In this document: positions 23,566 through 32,455 of the stretch, in pieces
How positions within the stretch are numbered: position 1 is the first letter of the stretch
Layout: the number at the start of each line of letters is the position of its first letter
Assembly: GCA_021797635.1 (NCBI GenBank)
Contig: JAJZZI010000002.1
Span: forward strand, 1 to 37,090
Reading direction: 5' to 3'
Source: Bacillota bacterium
Lineage (GTDB): Bacteria; Bacillota; Sulfobacillia; Sulfobacillales; Sulfobacillaceae
DNA length: 37,090 nt
Made by a program: the position numbers and the translations under genes
The notes under the pieces: model-generated
Seen by the model: the letters and a program-made list of their open reading frames with translations, nothing else
Told to the model about the DNA's origin: nothing
The model's database searches: none

Positions 23566-24804
23566 CTAAGTGCGGTAATGGGCATTAATCTCCACATAGC
23601 CGTCGGTCAAGTCACACCCATAGGCATAGGCCACCTCACGCCCCTGGGCCAAATCTAAGCGAAATTCAATTTCCGGACGATCCATCGAAGCACTCCAAAG
23701 GGCGTCTTGTCCCACCACGGGTTCGCCATGGAGGTACAGGGGAAACTCATTCATAAACAACGACACCCGCTCGGGGACAAAGGCCACTCCCACCGTGCCC
23801 GCCGCGGCTAGGACCCGCCCCCAATTAGGGTCGCCTCCATAGACGGCCGTTTTCACTAGGGCGGAACGAACGATGGCGCGCGCCTTTTGGGCCGCATCGG
23901 CTTCGCTGGAAGCCCCGCTTACGCACACACTTAAGAGGTGGTTCGCTCCTTCACCATCGGCCGCGATCAAGCGCGCGCCGTGAACGGCCAACTCGGTTAG
24001 GCCCCGGGCAAATAAGGCCATGTCGTCGGCAGTCTCAACGGCTACACAAGAGGCCCCGTTGGCCCACATCAGCGCCATGTCATTGGTGGACTGGTCGCCG
24101 TCTACAGAGACCCGATGAAACGACCGCTCTACTGCAGTATGCAGGCAAGCGTCCAAAGCGCCTTTCGCGATGACGGCATCTGTGGTGAAAAAGGCCAGCA
24201 TCGTCGCCATTTGGGGATGAATCATGCCCGATCCTTTGGCCATCATTCCAATGGTTACGGCCCCCCCGCTCAAAGCCACCGTGCATGCGGCCGTTTTGGT
24301 AGCGGTGTCCGTCGTCAAAATAGCCTGGGCCGCCGCCCCGCCATCTCCGGCGTCACCTTCCCGAAAGCGTGCCGCCAACTGAAAAATTCCCGCTCGCACG
24401 CGATCCATAGGGAGCGGCCAGCCGATGACTCCGGTCGAGGCCACGGCCACGTCGCCCACATCCAACCCCAGTTCACGGGCTACTTGCGCCTGCATGGCCT
24501 GGGCATCTTGAGTTCCCAAAGCCCCGGTCAGGGCGTTGGCATTTTTGGAATTGATGATGACAGCTCGGCAGAGACCTTGTTGATGCACGGCCCGACTAAG
24601 TTCCACGGGGGCTGCCCGCACGGCATTGGTGGTAAACATTCCAGAAAAGGTGGCGGATTCTTGGGAAACCAACAGGGCCATGTCTAAACTCTGATCACGA
24701 AGTCCTGCATTCAAGCCATCCGCCCAAAAACCTTTAGGGGCAATCACGTCGCCTGGATGAAATTCAATACGGGGCGAGGAAGGGGGTAACGACACGGGCA
24801 CCAT
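23566..24804 (-). CDS. argJ: Bifunctional ornithine acetyltransferase / N-acetylglutamate synthase
   Basis: Transfers acetyl from acetylornithine to glutamate and may also use acetyl-CoA. 412 residues. The precursor cleaves itself between Ala200 and Thr201 in HPQMATMLAFFTTDA, and Thr201 becomes the nucleophile; STGVIG (Thr124, Gly125) forms the oxyanion site; FHRVSVDGDQSTND follows. The ATG at 24804 has GGAGG 6 nt upstream and fits the family; the ORF begins 28 codons earlier, inside argC. argC ends 13 bp upstream. Confidence 0.95.
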   Translation of the reverse strand: MVPVSLPPSSPRIEFHPGDVIAPKGFWADGLNAGLRDQSLDMALLVSQESATFSGMFTTNAVRAAPVELSRAVHQQGLCRAVIINSKNANALTGALGTQDAQAMQAQVARELGLDVGDVAVASTGVIGWPLPMDRVRAGIFQLAARFREGDAGDGGAAAQAILTTDTATKTAACTVALSGGAVTIGMMAKGSGMIHPQMATMLAFFTTDAVIAKGALDACLHTAVERSFHRVSVDGDQSTNDMALMWANGASCVAVETADDMALFARGLTELAVHGARLIAADGEGANHLLSVCVSGASSEADAAQKARAIVRSALVKTAVYGGDPNWGRVLAAAGTVGVAFVPERVSLFMNEFPLYLHGEPVVGQDALWSASMDRPEIEFRLDLAQGREVAYAYGCDLTDGYVEINAHYRT

Positions 24805-24817
24805 GGTGGTCCTCCAC

Positions 24818-25819
24818 TTAGAGTAATCCGCTGGCCGGGTCGAGTCCAACCCATCGGTTAGCATGTTGGATGGCTTGACCGCCAGCACCTTTGACTAGAT
24901 TATCAATCGCACTGTAGATGACGATGGTCTGGCTCCGCCTATCTTCGGAAACCGCCAGCTCAACCAGATTGCTGTCGCGCACGGACTGCGTTCGCGGTTT
25001 CCTTGAACCCTCATGTACGACAATGAAGGGATTTTCCGCGTACGCTTCCTGCCAGATGGACCGAATCTTAGCCGCATCGATCTGGGCTTGGGTGAGATAG
25101 ATGGTCAGAAAAATTCCTTGGCGCATGGGCATCAAATGGGGCTGGAAAACCACCACCCCTCCGCTCACCTGCTCCATTTCCGGCGTGTGCCGGTGTTCTC
25201 CAGGGTGATTATAGGCCTCAACATTTTCAGCCATCTCACCCATCATAAGATGGGCCCTCGGCGATCGACCAGCCCCCGAGACACCCGACTTGCCATCGAC
25301 AAGGAGATAGGCAAGCGGCCCCAGTCGATTGACCAAGGGCTGGATGGCCACGGCAAAGGCCGTGGGATAGCATCCGGGATTGCCCAAAATAGCGCCCCGG
25401 CCAGGTTCCGGGTACATCATCCGGGCGTCGTCAGCGTAGCCTGTGAAGCTCTGCGCGTGGAGCCGGGGATGCGGGTGCACCCCATAAAATTGCTCATACC
25501 CAGATAGATCCTTAAATCGAAAACTCGCGGCCAAATCGATGATGCGCACATTAGCCTCGAGCAGACGCTCCATCCGCTCTAGACCTTGGCCAACCGCCAA
25601 GGCGGAAAAGACGATGTCTGGCGGCTCCTCTTGATCGAAGGCGTCGGGGGCGATCAGAATTTTCGGCAGCCGGGGATGCGGTCCAAGGAAGTCTGCCAGG
25701 GACGCCCCAGCGGCGTGCTCGGAAACGGCATGGCACACCTGAAACTCCGGATGTCGCGCTAGAAGACGTAACAACATCAAGCCGGCATAGCCCGTGGCCC
25801 CTAGTACGGCAACACGCAC
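24818..25819 (-). CDS. argC: N-acetyl-gamma-glutamyl-phosphate reductase
   Basis: Reduces acetylglutamyl phosphate to the semialdehyde with NADPH. 333 residues with the Rossmann start MRVAVLGATGYAG, catalytic Cys150 in LGNPGCYPTAFA, and SGVSGAGRSPR. It starts at GTG with AAGGGGGCG upstream. First gene of argCJBDGH, behind the promoter at 25840-25868. Confidence 0.97.
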   Translation of the reverse strand: MRVAVLGATGYAGLMLLRLLARHPEFQVCHAVSEHAAGASLADFLGPHPRLPKILIAPDAFDQEEPPDIVFSALAVGQGLERMERLLEANVRIIDLAASFRFKDLSGYEQFYGVHPHPRLHAQSFTGYADDARMMYPEPGRGAILGNPGCYPTAFAVAIQPLVNRLGPLAYLLVDGKSGVSGAGRSPRAHLMMGEMAENVEAYNHPGEHRHTPEMEQVSGGVVVFQPHLMPMRQGIFLTIYLTQAQIDAAKIRSIWQEAYAENPFIVVHEGSRKPRTQSVRDSNLVELAVSEDRRSQTIVIYSAIDNLVKGAGGQAIQHANRWVGLDPASGLL

Positions 25820-25839
25820 GCCATCGCCCCCTTTGCATT

Positions 25840-25868
25840 ATTATACCGACATCGGTATGTTAATTCAA
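25840..25868 (-). promoter_or_regulatory. Promoter of the arginine operon
   Basis: On the minus strand TTGAAT (25863-25868), a 17-bp spacer and TATAAT (25840-25845) lie in the 51-bp gap between glnA and argC, about 20 bp before the argC start. A perfect -10, near-perfect -35 and optimal spacing make it the best promoter in the window. The -35 begins 3 bp from the glnA stop. Confidence 0.8.
25843..25858. promoter_or_regulatory. Inverted-repeat operator candidate in the arg promoter
   Basis: ATACCGA and TCGGTAT form 7-bp perfect arms around a CA centre, covering most of the -10 hexamer and the spacer. A repressor bound here would block the arg promoter. It does not look like the Bacillus ArgR/AhrC ARG box, so the binding protein is unknown. 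Confidence 0.55.
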
Positions 25869-25870
25869 CC

Positions 25871-27202
25871 TTAGTACACGGTGAGATACTGGTCAATTTC
25901 CCATTCGTGAACTTGCTGGCGATACACATCCCATTCGATGCGCTTGGCTTCGATATAGCGTTCAGCGATATGGGGACCTAAGGCATCCATCATCACGGAA
26001 TCTTCTTCCAGGCGATCCAAGGCCGTGCCCAGACTTTCGGGAAGATTTTTCACTCCAAGCGCCAGGCGCTCATCGGCACTCATGCGATAGATGTTTCGTG
26101 TCACCGCCGGCGGCGCCTCCATCTTCTTCTGAATCCCGTCTAATCCGGCTTTAATCGTCAGCGCCAGAGCGAGATAGGGGTTGCACGACGGATCGGGTGA
26201 GCGTAGCTCAATGCGCGTCGCAGGACCTCGTGCAGAAGGCACTCGAACCATGGGACTGCGAATTCCTGCCGACCACGCCACATAAACGGGAGCCTCATAG
26301 CCGGGCACCAACCGTTTATAACTATTGACTAAGGGGTTGGTGACGGCCGTATACGCCTCGGCATGGTGCATGAGTCCAGCGATGTAGCGCAAGGCGGTTT
26401 TACTCAGCCCTTTGACCCCCTTGGCGTCGTCAAACACGTTGACCCCTTGGCGATAAAGGCTTTGATGCAAATGCAGTCCCGAGCCGTTGACCCCATACAG
26501 CGGCTTGGGCATAAACGTTGCGTGAAATTTATACATGCGCGCTACGGTGCGCACCACGAAGCGAAAGGTGGCAATGTTGTCTGCGGTCTTTAGCGCATCG
26601 TCATAATGCAGATCGATTTCGTGCTGACCGGGGGCAACTTCGTGATGCGTCGAATCAATCTGAAGTCCCATGCGTTCCAGTTGAACCACCATCTCTTGCC
26701 GTGCCTCTTCGCTAAGGTCGACCGCAGATAAATCAAAATATCCTGCCTGGTCGGTGGTCCGCGTCGTGGCCATGCCCTTGTCATCTTGGTCAAACAAAAA
26801 GAATTCCGGCTCAGGTCCGACCATCACTTGATAGCCGAGCCGCTCGGCCTCGGCCAAAATACGTTTCAAGGCGCTCCTAGGACATCCAGGATATGGGCTG
26901 CCGTCGGGGTTGGCAATGTCGCACATCAAACGCGCCGTAGCGCCATCGCTACGCGACTGCCAGGGGAACACCTGAAAGGTGTCTGGATCAGGCACCAAAT
27001 AGACATCGGATTCCTCTACCCGAACAAACCCTTCAATGGACGACCCGTCGAACATAATCTGACCCGTGAGTGCGCGTTCCAAAGCCTCCACGGGTATGGC
27101 CACGTTTTTCACCACACCTAAAATATCGGTGAACTGCAGACGAACAAATTTGACATTTTCTGCCTGTGCCCGCTCCAGCACGGCGTCCCTGCTCCGTTCC
27201 AT
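25871..27202 (-). CDS. glnA: Glutamine synthetase, type I alpha
   Basis: Makes glutamine from glutamate, ammonia and ATP; dodecameric and cytosolic. 443 residues, the length of the Bacillus-type GSI-alpha, which lacks the adenylylation insert. Motifs: IMFDGSSIEGFVRVEESD (with the feedback-related Arg), MVGPEPEFFLF, HHEVAPGQHEIDL, HATFMPKPLYGVNGSGLH, and the SPDPSCNPYLALA segment. AAGGGGAC lies 5 nt upstream of ATG. No glnR is adjacent. The arg operon follows on the same strand but has its own promoter. Confidence 0.97.
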   Translation of the reverse strand: MERSRDAVLERAQAENVKFVRLQFTDILGVVKNVAIPVEALERALTGQIMFDGSSIEGFVRVEESDVYLVPDPDTFQVFPWQSRSDGATARLMCDIANPDGSPYPGCPRSALKRILAEAERLGYQVMVGPEPEFFLFDQDDKGMATTRTTDQAGYFDLSAVDLSEEARQEMVVQLERMGLQIDSTHHEVAPGQHEIDLHYDDALKTADNIATFRFVVRTVARMYKFHATFMPKPLYGVNGSGLHLHQSLYRQGVNVFDDAKGVKGLSKTALRYIAGLMHHAEAYTAVTNPLVNSYKRLVPGYEAPVYVAWSAGIRSPMVRVPSARGPATRIELRSPDPSCNPYLALALTIKAGLDGIQKKMEAPPAVTRNIYRMSADERLALGVKNLPESLGTALDRLEEDSVMMDALGPHIAERYIEAKRIEWDVYRQQVHEWEIDQYLTVY

Positions 27203-27318
27203 GGCGTCCCCTTCATCATGCCGTCATTGGCCCTATCATACCATGAGGCTGGGTCAAGGCTGTATAGCTTTTGGGCCATAGGGAACGGTAGGATTAGCGC
27301 TTTTGGGGGGGAGTCCAG

Positions 27319-27885
27319 TTGTCCGAACTACTCACATTAATCTACCGGACCGCCATCTTGTATTTAGTCGCATTGGTGGTCTTCCGGCTCATGGGCAAAC
27401 GCACCTTAGCCAAAATGGGCCCGTTTGATTTTGCCGTGGTCATCATGATTGGAGAAGCCGTAGCCATCGGCATGGAAGACACCAAGACCCCGCTGATTAA
27501 TGCCATCGGCATCACGGTGGCCTTGGGGCTTCTGCAATACGTGTTGACTTGGTTCAATGTGCGCTGGCGGCCCTTGGAAAAGCTCACCCAAGGAACTCCA
27601 ACCCGCATCATTTACCGCGGCCGCACGGTTGGCAAGCAACTTTTGCGTGAACGTATCAGTCACGCCGACCTCATGATGGAACTTCGCCAGAAAAGCGTGG
27701 ATAGCCTCAACCAAGTCGAAGAGGCTTTCTTGGAACCCACAGGGGAAATTTCCGTCAAAAAGGCCTCGTCAAGTTCCGGGTCCTCAAGCCCCGATTCTGG
27801 CCAAGGGCAGGCGAGCGCATCAAAGCCCACTCACGCCAAATTTTCCGCCAAACGCTCGCCGAAGTCTCCCAAAAAGCTCTCCTAA
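27319..27885 (+). CDS. DUF421 membrane protein (YetF-like)
   Basis: A 188-residue protein with three N-terminal membrane segments (about 7-24, 34-53, 60-80), the family motif MGKRTLAKMGPFDFAVVIMIGEAVA, and a cytoplasmic domain with LMMELRQKSV. DUF421 proteins occur in many spore formers; YetF-type proteins are linked to spore envelope or germination but the mechanism is unclear. The C-terminus (about 148-188) is a Ser/Pro/Lys-rich tail. The start is TTG with GGGGGAG upstream and no better alternative. The TAA overlaps the stop of the converging reductase gene. Confidence 0.85.
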   Translation: MSELLTLIYRTAILYLVALVVFRLMGKRTLAKMGPFDFAVVIMIGEAVAIGMEDTKTPLINAIGITVALGLLQYVLTWFNVRWRPLEKLTQGTPTRIIYRGRTVGKQLLRERISHADLMMELRQKSVDSLNQVEEAFLEPTGEISVKKASSSSGSSSPDSGQGQASASKPTHAKFSAKRSPKSPKKLS

Positions 27886-28964
27886 GGGGAGGACTTCGCC
27901 GCCAGCTGGCGTATGGTCTCCACCTCGCGGTCGTCGATAGCCCGCTCAAATCGCCGAAACCCGGCCAGCTGAAAGCCGTGGCGCGTCCCCAATTGGTGTA
28001 TCTCCCCCACCTTCTCAGGGGCAATCTCGGGTCCTAAGGTAAAGGGCTCCAATCGTCCCTCCAAGGCGAGAATCATGGTCTCCGCCATGCATGCCTCAAC
28101 CATTTTGGGCGGAAAGCCAAAGTCCATTCCCATGTCCGCCGACTCCCCCGGCACCTGAATCACTCCACCATCGATAACAAGCACGTCGGGACGTTCTCGT
28201 TGCACGACTCCAGAGAGCGTTCGCGGCCGAGCTACATCACAAAACACGGAGCCCGGCCGCAAATGCTTGGGTTCCACAATGGCTTCTTGAGCTGCCGCCA
28301 CGGCTATCACGATCTCGGCCTCAGCCACGGCCTCGGCCACCGAACCTGTAACCATCACCTCCGCTTGTCCCAGGCTGCGAACCTTTTCTGCCAGATCGCT
28401 GAGCGCCTCTTGGCGGCGGGCACAAAGAATCAAACGGCCGACCTGGCCAGCTAGTCGCATCGTCGCCGCCCGACCAATGGAACCGGTGGCCCCGATCACC
28501 GTCACCGTGGCTTGGGCGAGGTCGATGCCGAGACGGTCCGCCGCACGGAGTGCGCCTTCGACCGCCGTTGCAGTGGTATAGGAGTTGCCTGTAGTCACGG
28601 GGATATGAAGACGATTGGCGAGGCTGAGACCGCGATCGCCGACAATCTTGGTAAATGCCCCCAGGCCCAATATCTCGGCCCCTAGCGATTCGGCGAGCTT
28701 GCCCGCCTTTTCTAACTTGTTTAAGACAAAGGGGTAGGGGGAGTCCAACAAGACCCGCGGGGTCATGGGCAAGGCTATCAGCCAGCCCTCCAATTCCTCA
28801 TCCGTAGCCGTCGAACGCACTCCGCTTACATGTGCGGCAATCAGAGGATTCACGTGCTTAAAGGCATTTTCTACCCACAACTTCGGAAGATAGCGGGTAA
28901 ACTTGTATTTTCTAGCAAAGTCGTCATATCGAATCGGATGAATGACAAACGCGAACCGCCGCAT
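27882..28964 (-). CDS. Long-chain acyl-ACP reductase-like protein
   Basis: A 360-residue Rossmann protein resembling cyanobacterial acyl-ACP reductase (Aar), which makes fatty aldehydes with NADPH. It has the nucleotide-binding VIGATGSIGRA (157-166), LGLGAFTKIVG and VTTGNSYTTATAVE blocks, DGGVIQVPG, and Cys292 in EACMAETMILALEGR, matching the active-site Cys region ACFAEA of Aar. The ATG at 28964 has GGAGGTG upstream and is preferred over a start 13 codons earlier. No aldehyde decarbonylase gene is in the window. The substrate is unknown; shikimate dehydrogenase-like annotation is a common alternative. Confidence 0.75.
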   Translation of the reverse strand: MRRFAFVIHPIRYDDFARKYKFTRYLPKLWVENAFKHVNPLIAAHVSGVRSTATDEELEGWLIALPMTPRVLLDSPYPFVLNKLEKAGKLAESLGAEILGLGAFTKIVGDRGLSLANRLHIPVTTGNSYTTATAVEGALRAADRLGIDLAQATVTVIGATGSIGRAATMRLAGQVGRLILCARRQEALSDLAEKVRSLGQAEVMVTGSVAEAVAEAEIVIAVAAAQEAIVEPKHLRPGSVFCDVARPRTLSGVVQRERPDVLVIDGGVIQVPGESADMGMDFGFPPKMVEACMAETMILALEGRLEPFTLGPEIAPEKVGEIHQLGTRHGFQLAGFRRFERAIDDREVETIRQLAAKSSP

Positions 28965-29261
28965 CGGGCACCTCCACGCACCAAATCGTGCCCAGTGTAC
29001 CATATGCCGAACGACCTAAACCAAAAATCTCAGTCCATCCTGATAAGGCTTATCTAGAGCAGGCTCCGACGCGCGTCGCGAACGGTGTTCACTCAGGTTG
29101 AACTTTGGCGAATAGCGATCAGCCAACCCCGACTCGGTCCGAAAATGGACATCGCCGCTCCACGAATATTTGCCCACATCACAGCAGGAATTGGCGGCTC
29201 AAGGTTGAAATACTAGCGTGTTTGCTCTCTAGCAGTGATATTCCGTGAGGAGGATTATAAA

Positions 29262-29942
29262 GTGCGATTTTGGTTCAAAAAAAGTACCATGGTCATCGCT
29301 TCTTGTGTCGCTTTAGGAGGTCTGGGGGCCACCGCCTTGGCGGCGACGGCTGGTGCGGCCCAGCCTATTACGGTTTCGGTCACACTGCCTGCTGCCACCG
29401 GGGTGACGGTCAATCCCTCCACCACCGCGCTCCTTTTAATCGATTATCTGCCATTTGTCGCTAATCAAGTCAACAATGCGTATCTGAAGCCGTCACAGCA
29501 GTTGCTACAGGAAGCTCGTAACGCGCACATGCTCATCATTCACACCACCGTGCCTGGCATCAGCGGGTGGATCCCTGGCTTCGCGCCCAAGCCCGGAGAA
29601 CCCATCGTCTCGAGCTATGCCGACAAATATCACGCGCTCAACAATATTGATCAACCGACCACGCTATTGCCCATCTTGAGGCAACACGGGATTAAGACCT
29701 TAATCGTGGCGGGGGCTACCACCAGTGGGGGAGTGTACTTTACGACCTACGAGTCGCTGCAGCAGGGTCTCACCGTCGTCGTTCCCGAAGATGCGGTCGC
29801 GGATGTCTCTTCCACCCAAAGTACGTTGTCACTGTATGAACTCTTGAACAACGAAATCTATAACAACCACGCCAATAGCGCCAACGTCACCGACCGGGTG
29901 ATCGTCAGCACGGTGGGAGATTTGACGTTTAAGGAAAAATAG
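29262..29942 (+). CDS. Secreted isochorismatase-fold protein lacking the catalytic Cys
   Basis: A 226-residue protein with a signal peptide (KK near the start, hydrophobic 9-30, predicted cleavage after the Ala-rich AGAA, about residue 33). The mature part is a cysteine-hydrolase (isochorismatase) fold: TTALLLIDYLPF with Asp61, ADKYHA with Lys122, and LIVAGATTSGGVYFTT. In active members the residue before that Val is the nucleophilic Cys; here it is Gly157. It starts at GTG with AGGAGG 8 nt upstream; an ATG nine codons earlier would overlap the ribosome site. A strong terminator follows, so it is monocistronic. Perhaps a binding rather than catalytic protein. Confidence 0.8.
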   Translation: MRFWFKKSTMVIASCVALGGLGATALAATAGAAQPITVSVTLPAATGVTVNPSTTALLLIDYLPFVANQVNNAYLKPSQQLLQEARNAHMLIIHTTVPGISGWIPGFAPKPGEPIVSSYADKYHALNNIDQPTTLLPILRQHGIKTLIVAGATTSGGVYFTTYESLQQGLTVVVPEDAVADVSSTQSTLSLYELLNNEIYNNHANSANVTDRVIVSTVGDLTFKEK

Positions 29943-29970
29943 CCACAGCCGCGGAATCTTCCCTGGAAAG

Positions 29971-30012
29971 CCCAAGGCCTCTGCGATTCACGAAGCGAGG
30001 CCTTGGGTTTTT
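29971..30012 (+). terminator. Rho-independent terminator of the secreted isochorismatase-like gene
   Basis: CCCAAGGCCTC (29971-29981) pairs with GAGGCCTTGGG (29997-30007) in a perfect 11-bp stem with a 15-nt loop, followed by TTTTT. It begins 28 bp after the stop. Confidence 0.93.
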
Positions 30013-30371
30013 GTAGACTATGCTTGGGTGCGGCACCCGGCAGTGATAGCCGACTTGGATCGAGATATAGCTTAGTTCCCCCGCCGGGCTGGGCCACTTC
30101 CGCGGTGATCCCGGACGCGTTCTTGCTCGCATGGGGCCCGGAGCCCTCCATATTTTGCTGCGGGACCTGCCTGTCGCCGTCGCTATCGATGCGGCACAAG
30201 CATGCTGCAAGCACGCGACCGAGATAGCGTTTCTAGGACCGCTTTGTGTGGGAATTCGCGGTTGAGCAAATCTCCGTTATCGGGCACAACTCTGGCGGCC
30301 TCTCTGTTCGCTTGGGTTGAGAGTTGGTTTGGCCTGGGCTATATTTGGAAATCATGGAAAGGAGATCAAAC
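30013..30371. other. Intergenic stretch of 359 bp
   Basis: Short open frames occur on both strands but none has a ribosome site or recognisable sequence. The only clear element is the AAGGAGAT ribosome site for the next gene. No promoter consensus was found with confidence. Confidence 0.5.
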
Positions 30372-31472
30372 ATGGCCAGTATTATCGACGTCATGCCCAC
30401 CGCCTTATCCCGATTCGCCGACCCATCCTCAGAGTTCCGTCTTCTCCCCAGTCAGGCTCCCCCTGGAGGCATCGATCATCTGGTGGTCTGGCTCGTCGAT
30501 GGCCTGGGCTACGATCAGGTCACCCAGGCTTTAGCGATGGGCTTGATGCCCCATCTACGAGAACGGTTACAGCGGGCGCCTGCCCACATCGAACCGCTCC
30601 AAACGGTAAATCCCTCCATGACTCCGGTAGCCTTGGCCAGCCTACTTACGGGATCGGATCCTGCCGCGCACGGTGTACTAGGCCAAGTTTTATATTATGA
30701 GGGCATGGCGGTAAACGTCTTTCACGATGAAATTCCCGACGCTTTTGAACTCGCCACGCCAACCATCGCCGAGATGGCCGAGGGCTTGGGTATCCATTAT
30801 CAGGCGGTGCTGGAGCACCGTATCCTAAATGGCCCCTTAACTCGCCTCCTGCACCGCCACACCTCAAACATCTCGACCTACATTCGAGATTCCGGGCTCG
30901 CTACCGTCTTAAACACAGAGCTCGCCCACAGTCCGCCCGGCATCATCTACCTCTATTCCTCTGGCATCGACGCCGTCAACCATCGCCGGGGTGCCTACCA
31001 TGCCGAGTGGCAGGCAGAGATTCAGGCCATCGACCGCCACCTTGGAGACTTGTCCGGACCGCCCGGTCAAGCAAGCTGGCTCTGGATCACGGCAGACCAT
31101 GGCCACGTTCCCGTGATCGATCAACTGGCTTACCAAGCGTTGTTGCAGCAAATATCCTGGTTGCCCCTTCGCCCTGCCGAGGTGGGCGGAGCGATCTCAG
31201 TTAACGTAGAGGACATGAAGGAACTCGAGCATGCCTTAGATCAAATCAAGGTTCCTGTGGAGGTGGTGCCGCTTAGTCGATATATCGAATCGGGCTATTT
31301 TGGCCAAGGCGACCTGGCCCCATTTGTCGCGCGACTGGGTAGCCACCTGCTCGTCCCTTCGCCCGGATACTCCTGGTCAACCAAAGACGCCACGCAATCT
31401 TTATGCTGGACCCATGGCGGCAGCCAGCCTATAGAGATGACCGTACCCTGGATTGAGCTGCGCCTATCCTAA
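30372..31472 (+). CDS. Alkaline-phosphatase-superfamily phosphodiesterase/nucleotide pyrophosphatase
   Basis: A 366-residue cytosolic-looking enzyme with two-zinc chemistry: Asp43 (WLVDGLGYD), nucleophile Thr84 (NPSMTPVAL), Asp200 and His204 (GIDAVNH), Asp242-His243 (TADHGH), and His348 (CWTHGG). This is the type I phosphodiesterase/nucleotide pyrophosphatase pattern; the substrate is unknown. No signal peptide is present. AAGGAGA lies 7 nt before the chosen ATG; the frame opens 16 codons upstream. A bidirectional hairpin follows. Confidence 0.87.
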   Translation: MASIIDVMPTALSRFADPSSEFRLLPSQAPPGGIDHLVVWLVDGLGYDQVTQALAMGLMPHLRERLQRAPAHIEPLQTVNPSMTPVALASLLTGSDPAAHGVLGQVLYYEGMAVNVFHDEIPDAFELATPTIAEMAEGLGIHYQAVLEHRILNGPLTRLLHRHTSNISTYIRDSGLATVLNTELAHSPPGIIYLYSSGIDAVNHRRGAYHAEWQAEIQAIDRHLGDLSGPPGQASWLWITADHGHVPVIDQLAYQALLQQISWLPLRPAEVGGAISVNVEDMKELEHALDQIKVPVEVVPLSRYIESGYFGQGDLAPFVARLGSHLLVPSPGYSWSTKDATQSLCWTHGGSQPIEMTVPWIELRLS

Positions 31473-31477
31473 AAGGC

Positions 31478-31510
31478 AAAGACGCGCGAGCCCATTTTTC
31501 GCACGTCTTT
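31478..31510. terminator. Bidirectional hairpin terminator between convergent genes
   Basis: AAAGACG (31478-31484) pairs with CGTCTTT (31504-31510), and after one mismatch GCG pairs with CGC. It is A-rich on one side and T-rich on the other, sits 5 bp after the phosphodiesterase stop and 28 bp before the reductase stop, and can serve both strands. Confidence 0.75.
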
Positions 31511-31537
31511 CCTCCCCTTATGTAGCGCCGCGCCCAT

Positions 31538-32455
31538 TTACGGCAGCACGTTCCCTGCGGCGCGATAGATTTCATACCATTCCTCACGCTTCAAATGAAT
31601 CTCACTCGCCTTGCAGGAATCCTTCAAGCGACCGAGGTTCATCGTTCCGATGATGGGCTGCATGCGGGCTGGGTGACGCAGCAGCCAGGCAATGGCTATG
31701 GTGGTATTGGAGACGCCATAGTGGTGCGCGATTTCGTTGATCTTCTGGTTCAGCGTGGCAAACTTCGGGTTGTCTAAGAAAGCCCCTTCGAAAAACCCGT
31801 ATTGGAAGGGCGACCACGGCTGAATGGTGATGTCGTGCAATCGGCAGTAATCCAACACGCTGCCGTCGCGATCCACCGCCGCATCATTCTCCATATTCAC
31901 GTTGACCCCGTTGGAAATCATGGTGGCGTTGGTGATGCTCAACTGCAGTTGGTTGGCCACTAGAGGCTCTTGCACATACTTCTTGAGCAACTCGATTTGC
32001 ATCGGTTTTTGGTTGGACACGCCAAAGTGCCGTACTTTGCCCGACCTTCGCAGTTGCGAAAATGCATCGGCCACCTCTTCGGGCTCGACCAGTGCGTCAG
32101 GCCGGTGAAGCAGCAACACGTCCAAATAGTCCGTCTTCAATCGCTTTAGGCTGCCTTCAACGGCGTCCAAGATGTGTTCCTTGGAAAAATCAAAGGAACC
32201 GTGACGAATCCCGCATTTGGACTGCAAAATCACCCGCTCGCGAACATCGGCATTCATGTTTAGAGCGTCGCTGAAAATTTCCTCGCACTTCCCTCCACCG
32301 TAGATGTCAGCGTGGTCAAAGAAGTTTGCGCCCTCCTCCAGCGCGGTTTGAAGAAAGCGCTCTGCGGCAGGTTTGTCAAGCGAGTTAATGCGCATACAAC
32401 CTACAGCGACGACGGGCACCTCCAAGGTGCTGGTTCCTAGTCTTATGCTTCTCAT
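31538..32455 (-). CDS. Aldo/keto reductase (YdhF-like)
   Basis: NADPH-dependent reductase of 305 residues with the tetrad Asp47, Tyr52, Lys80 and His117 (FFDHADIYGGG, QSKCGIR, LLLHRPD). The order and sequence are of the YdhF/oxidoreductase subgroup: SKEHILDAVEGSLKRLKTDYLD, FGVSNQKP, IQPWSPFQYGFFEG. The substrate cannot be predicted. AGGAGG lies about 10 nt before the ATG. Confidence 0.92.
   Translation of the reverse strand: MRSIRLGTSTLEVPVVAVGCMRINSLDKPAAERFLQTALEEGANFFDHADIYGGGKCEEIFSDALNMNADVRERVILQSKCGIRHGSFDFSKEHILDAVEGSLKRLKTDYLDVLLLHRPDALVEPEEVADAFSQLRRSGKVRHFGVSNQKPMQIELLKKYVQEPLVANQLQLSITNATMISNGVNVNMENDAAVDRDGSVLDYCRLHDITIQPWSPFQYGFFEGAFLDNPKFATLNQKINEIAHHYGVSNTTIAIAWLLRHPARMQPIIGTMNLGRLKDSCKASEIHLKREEWYEIYRAAGNVLP

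Noticed and set aside
27235-27243. Possible glnA promoter with TATGAT and an upstream TTGACC
   Set aside because: The two hexamers are only 11 bp apart. The TG before TATGAT could make an extended -10, but this is too weak to annotate.
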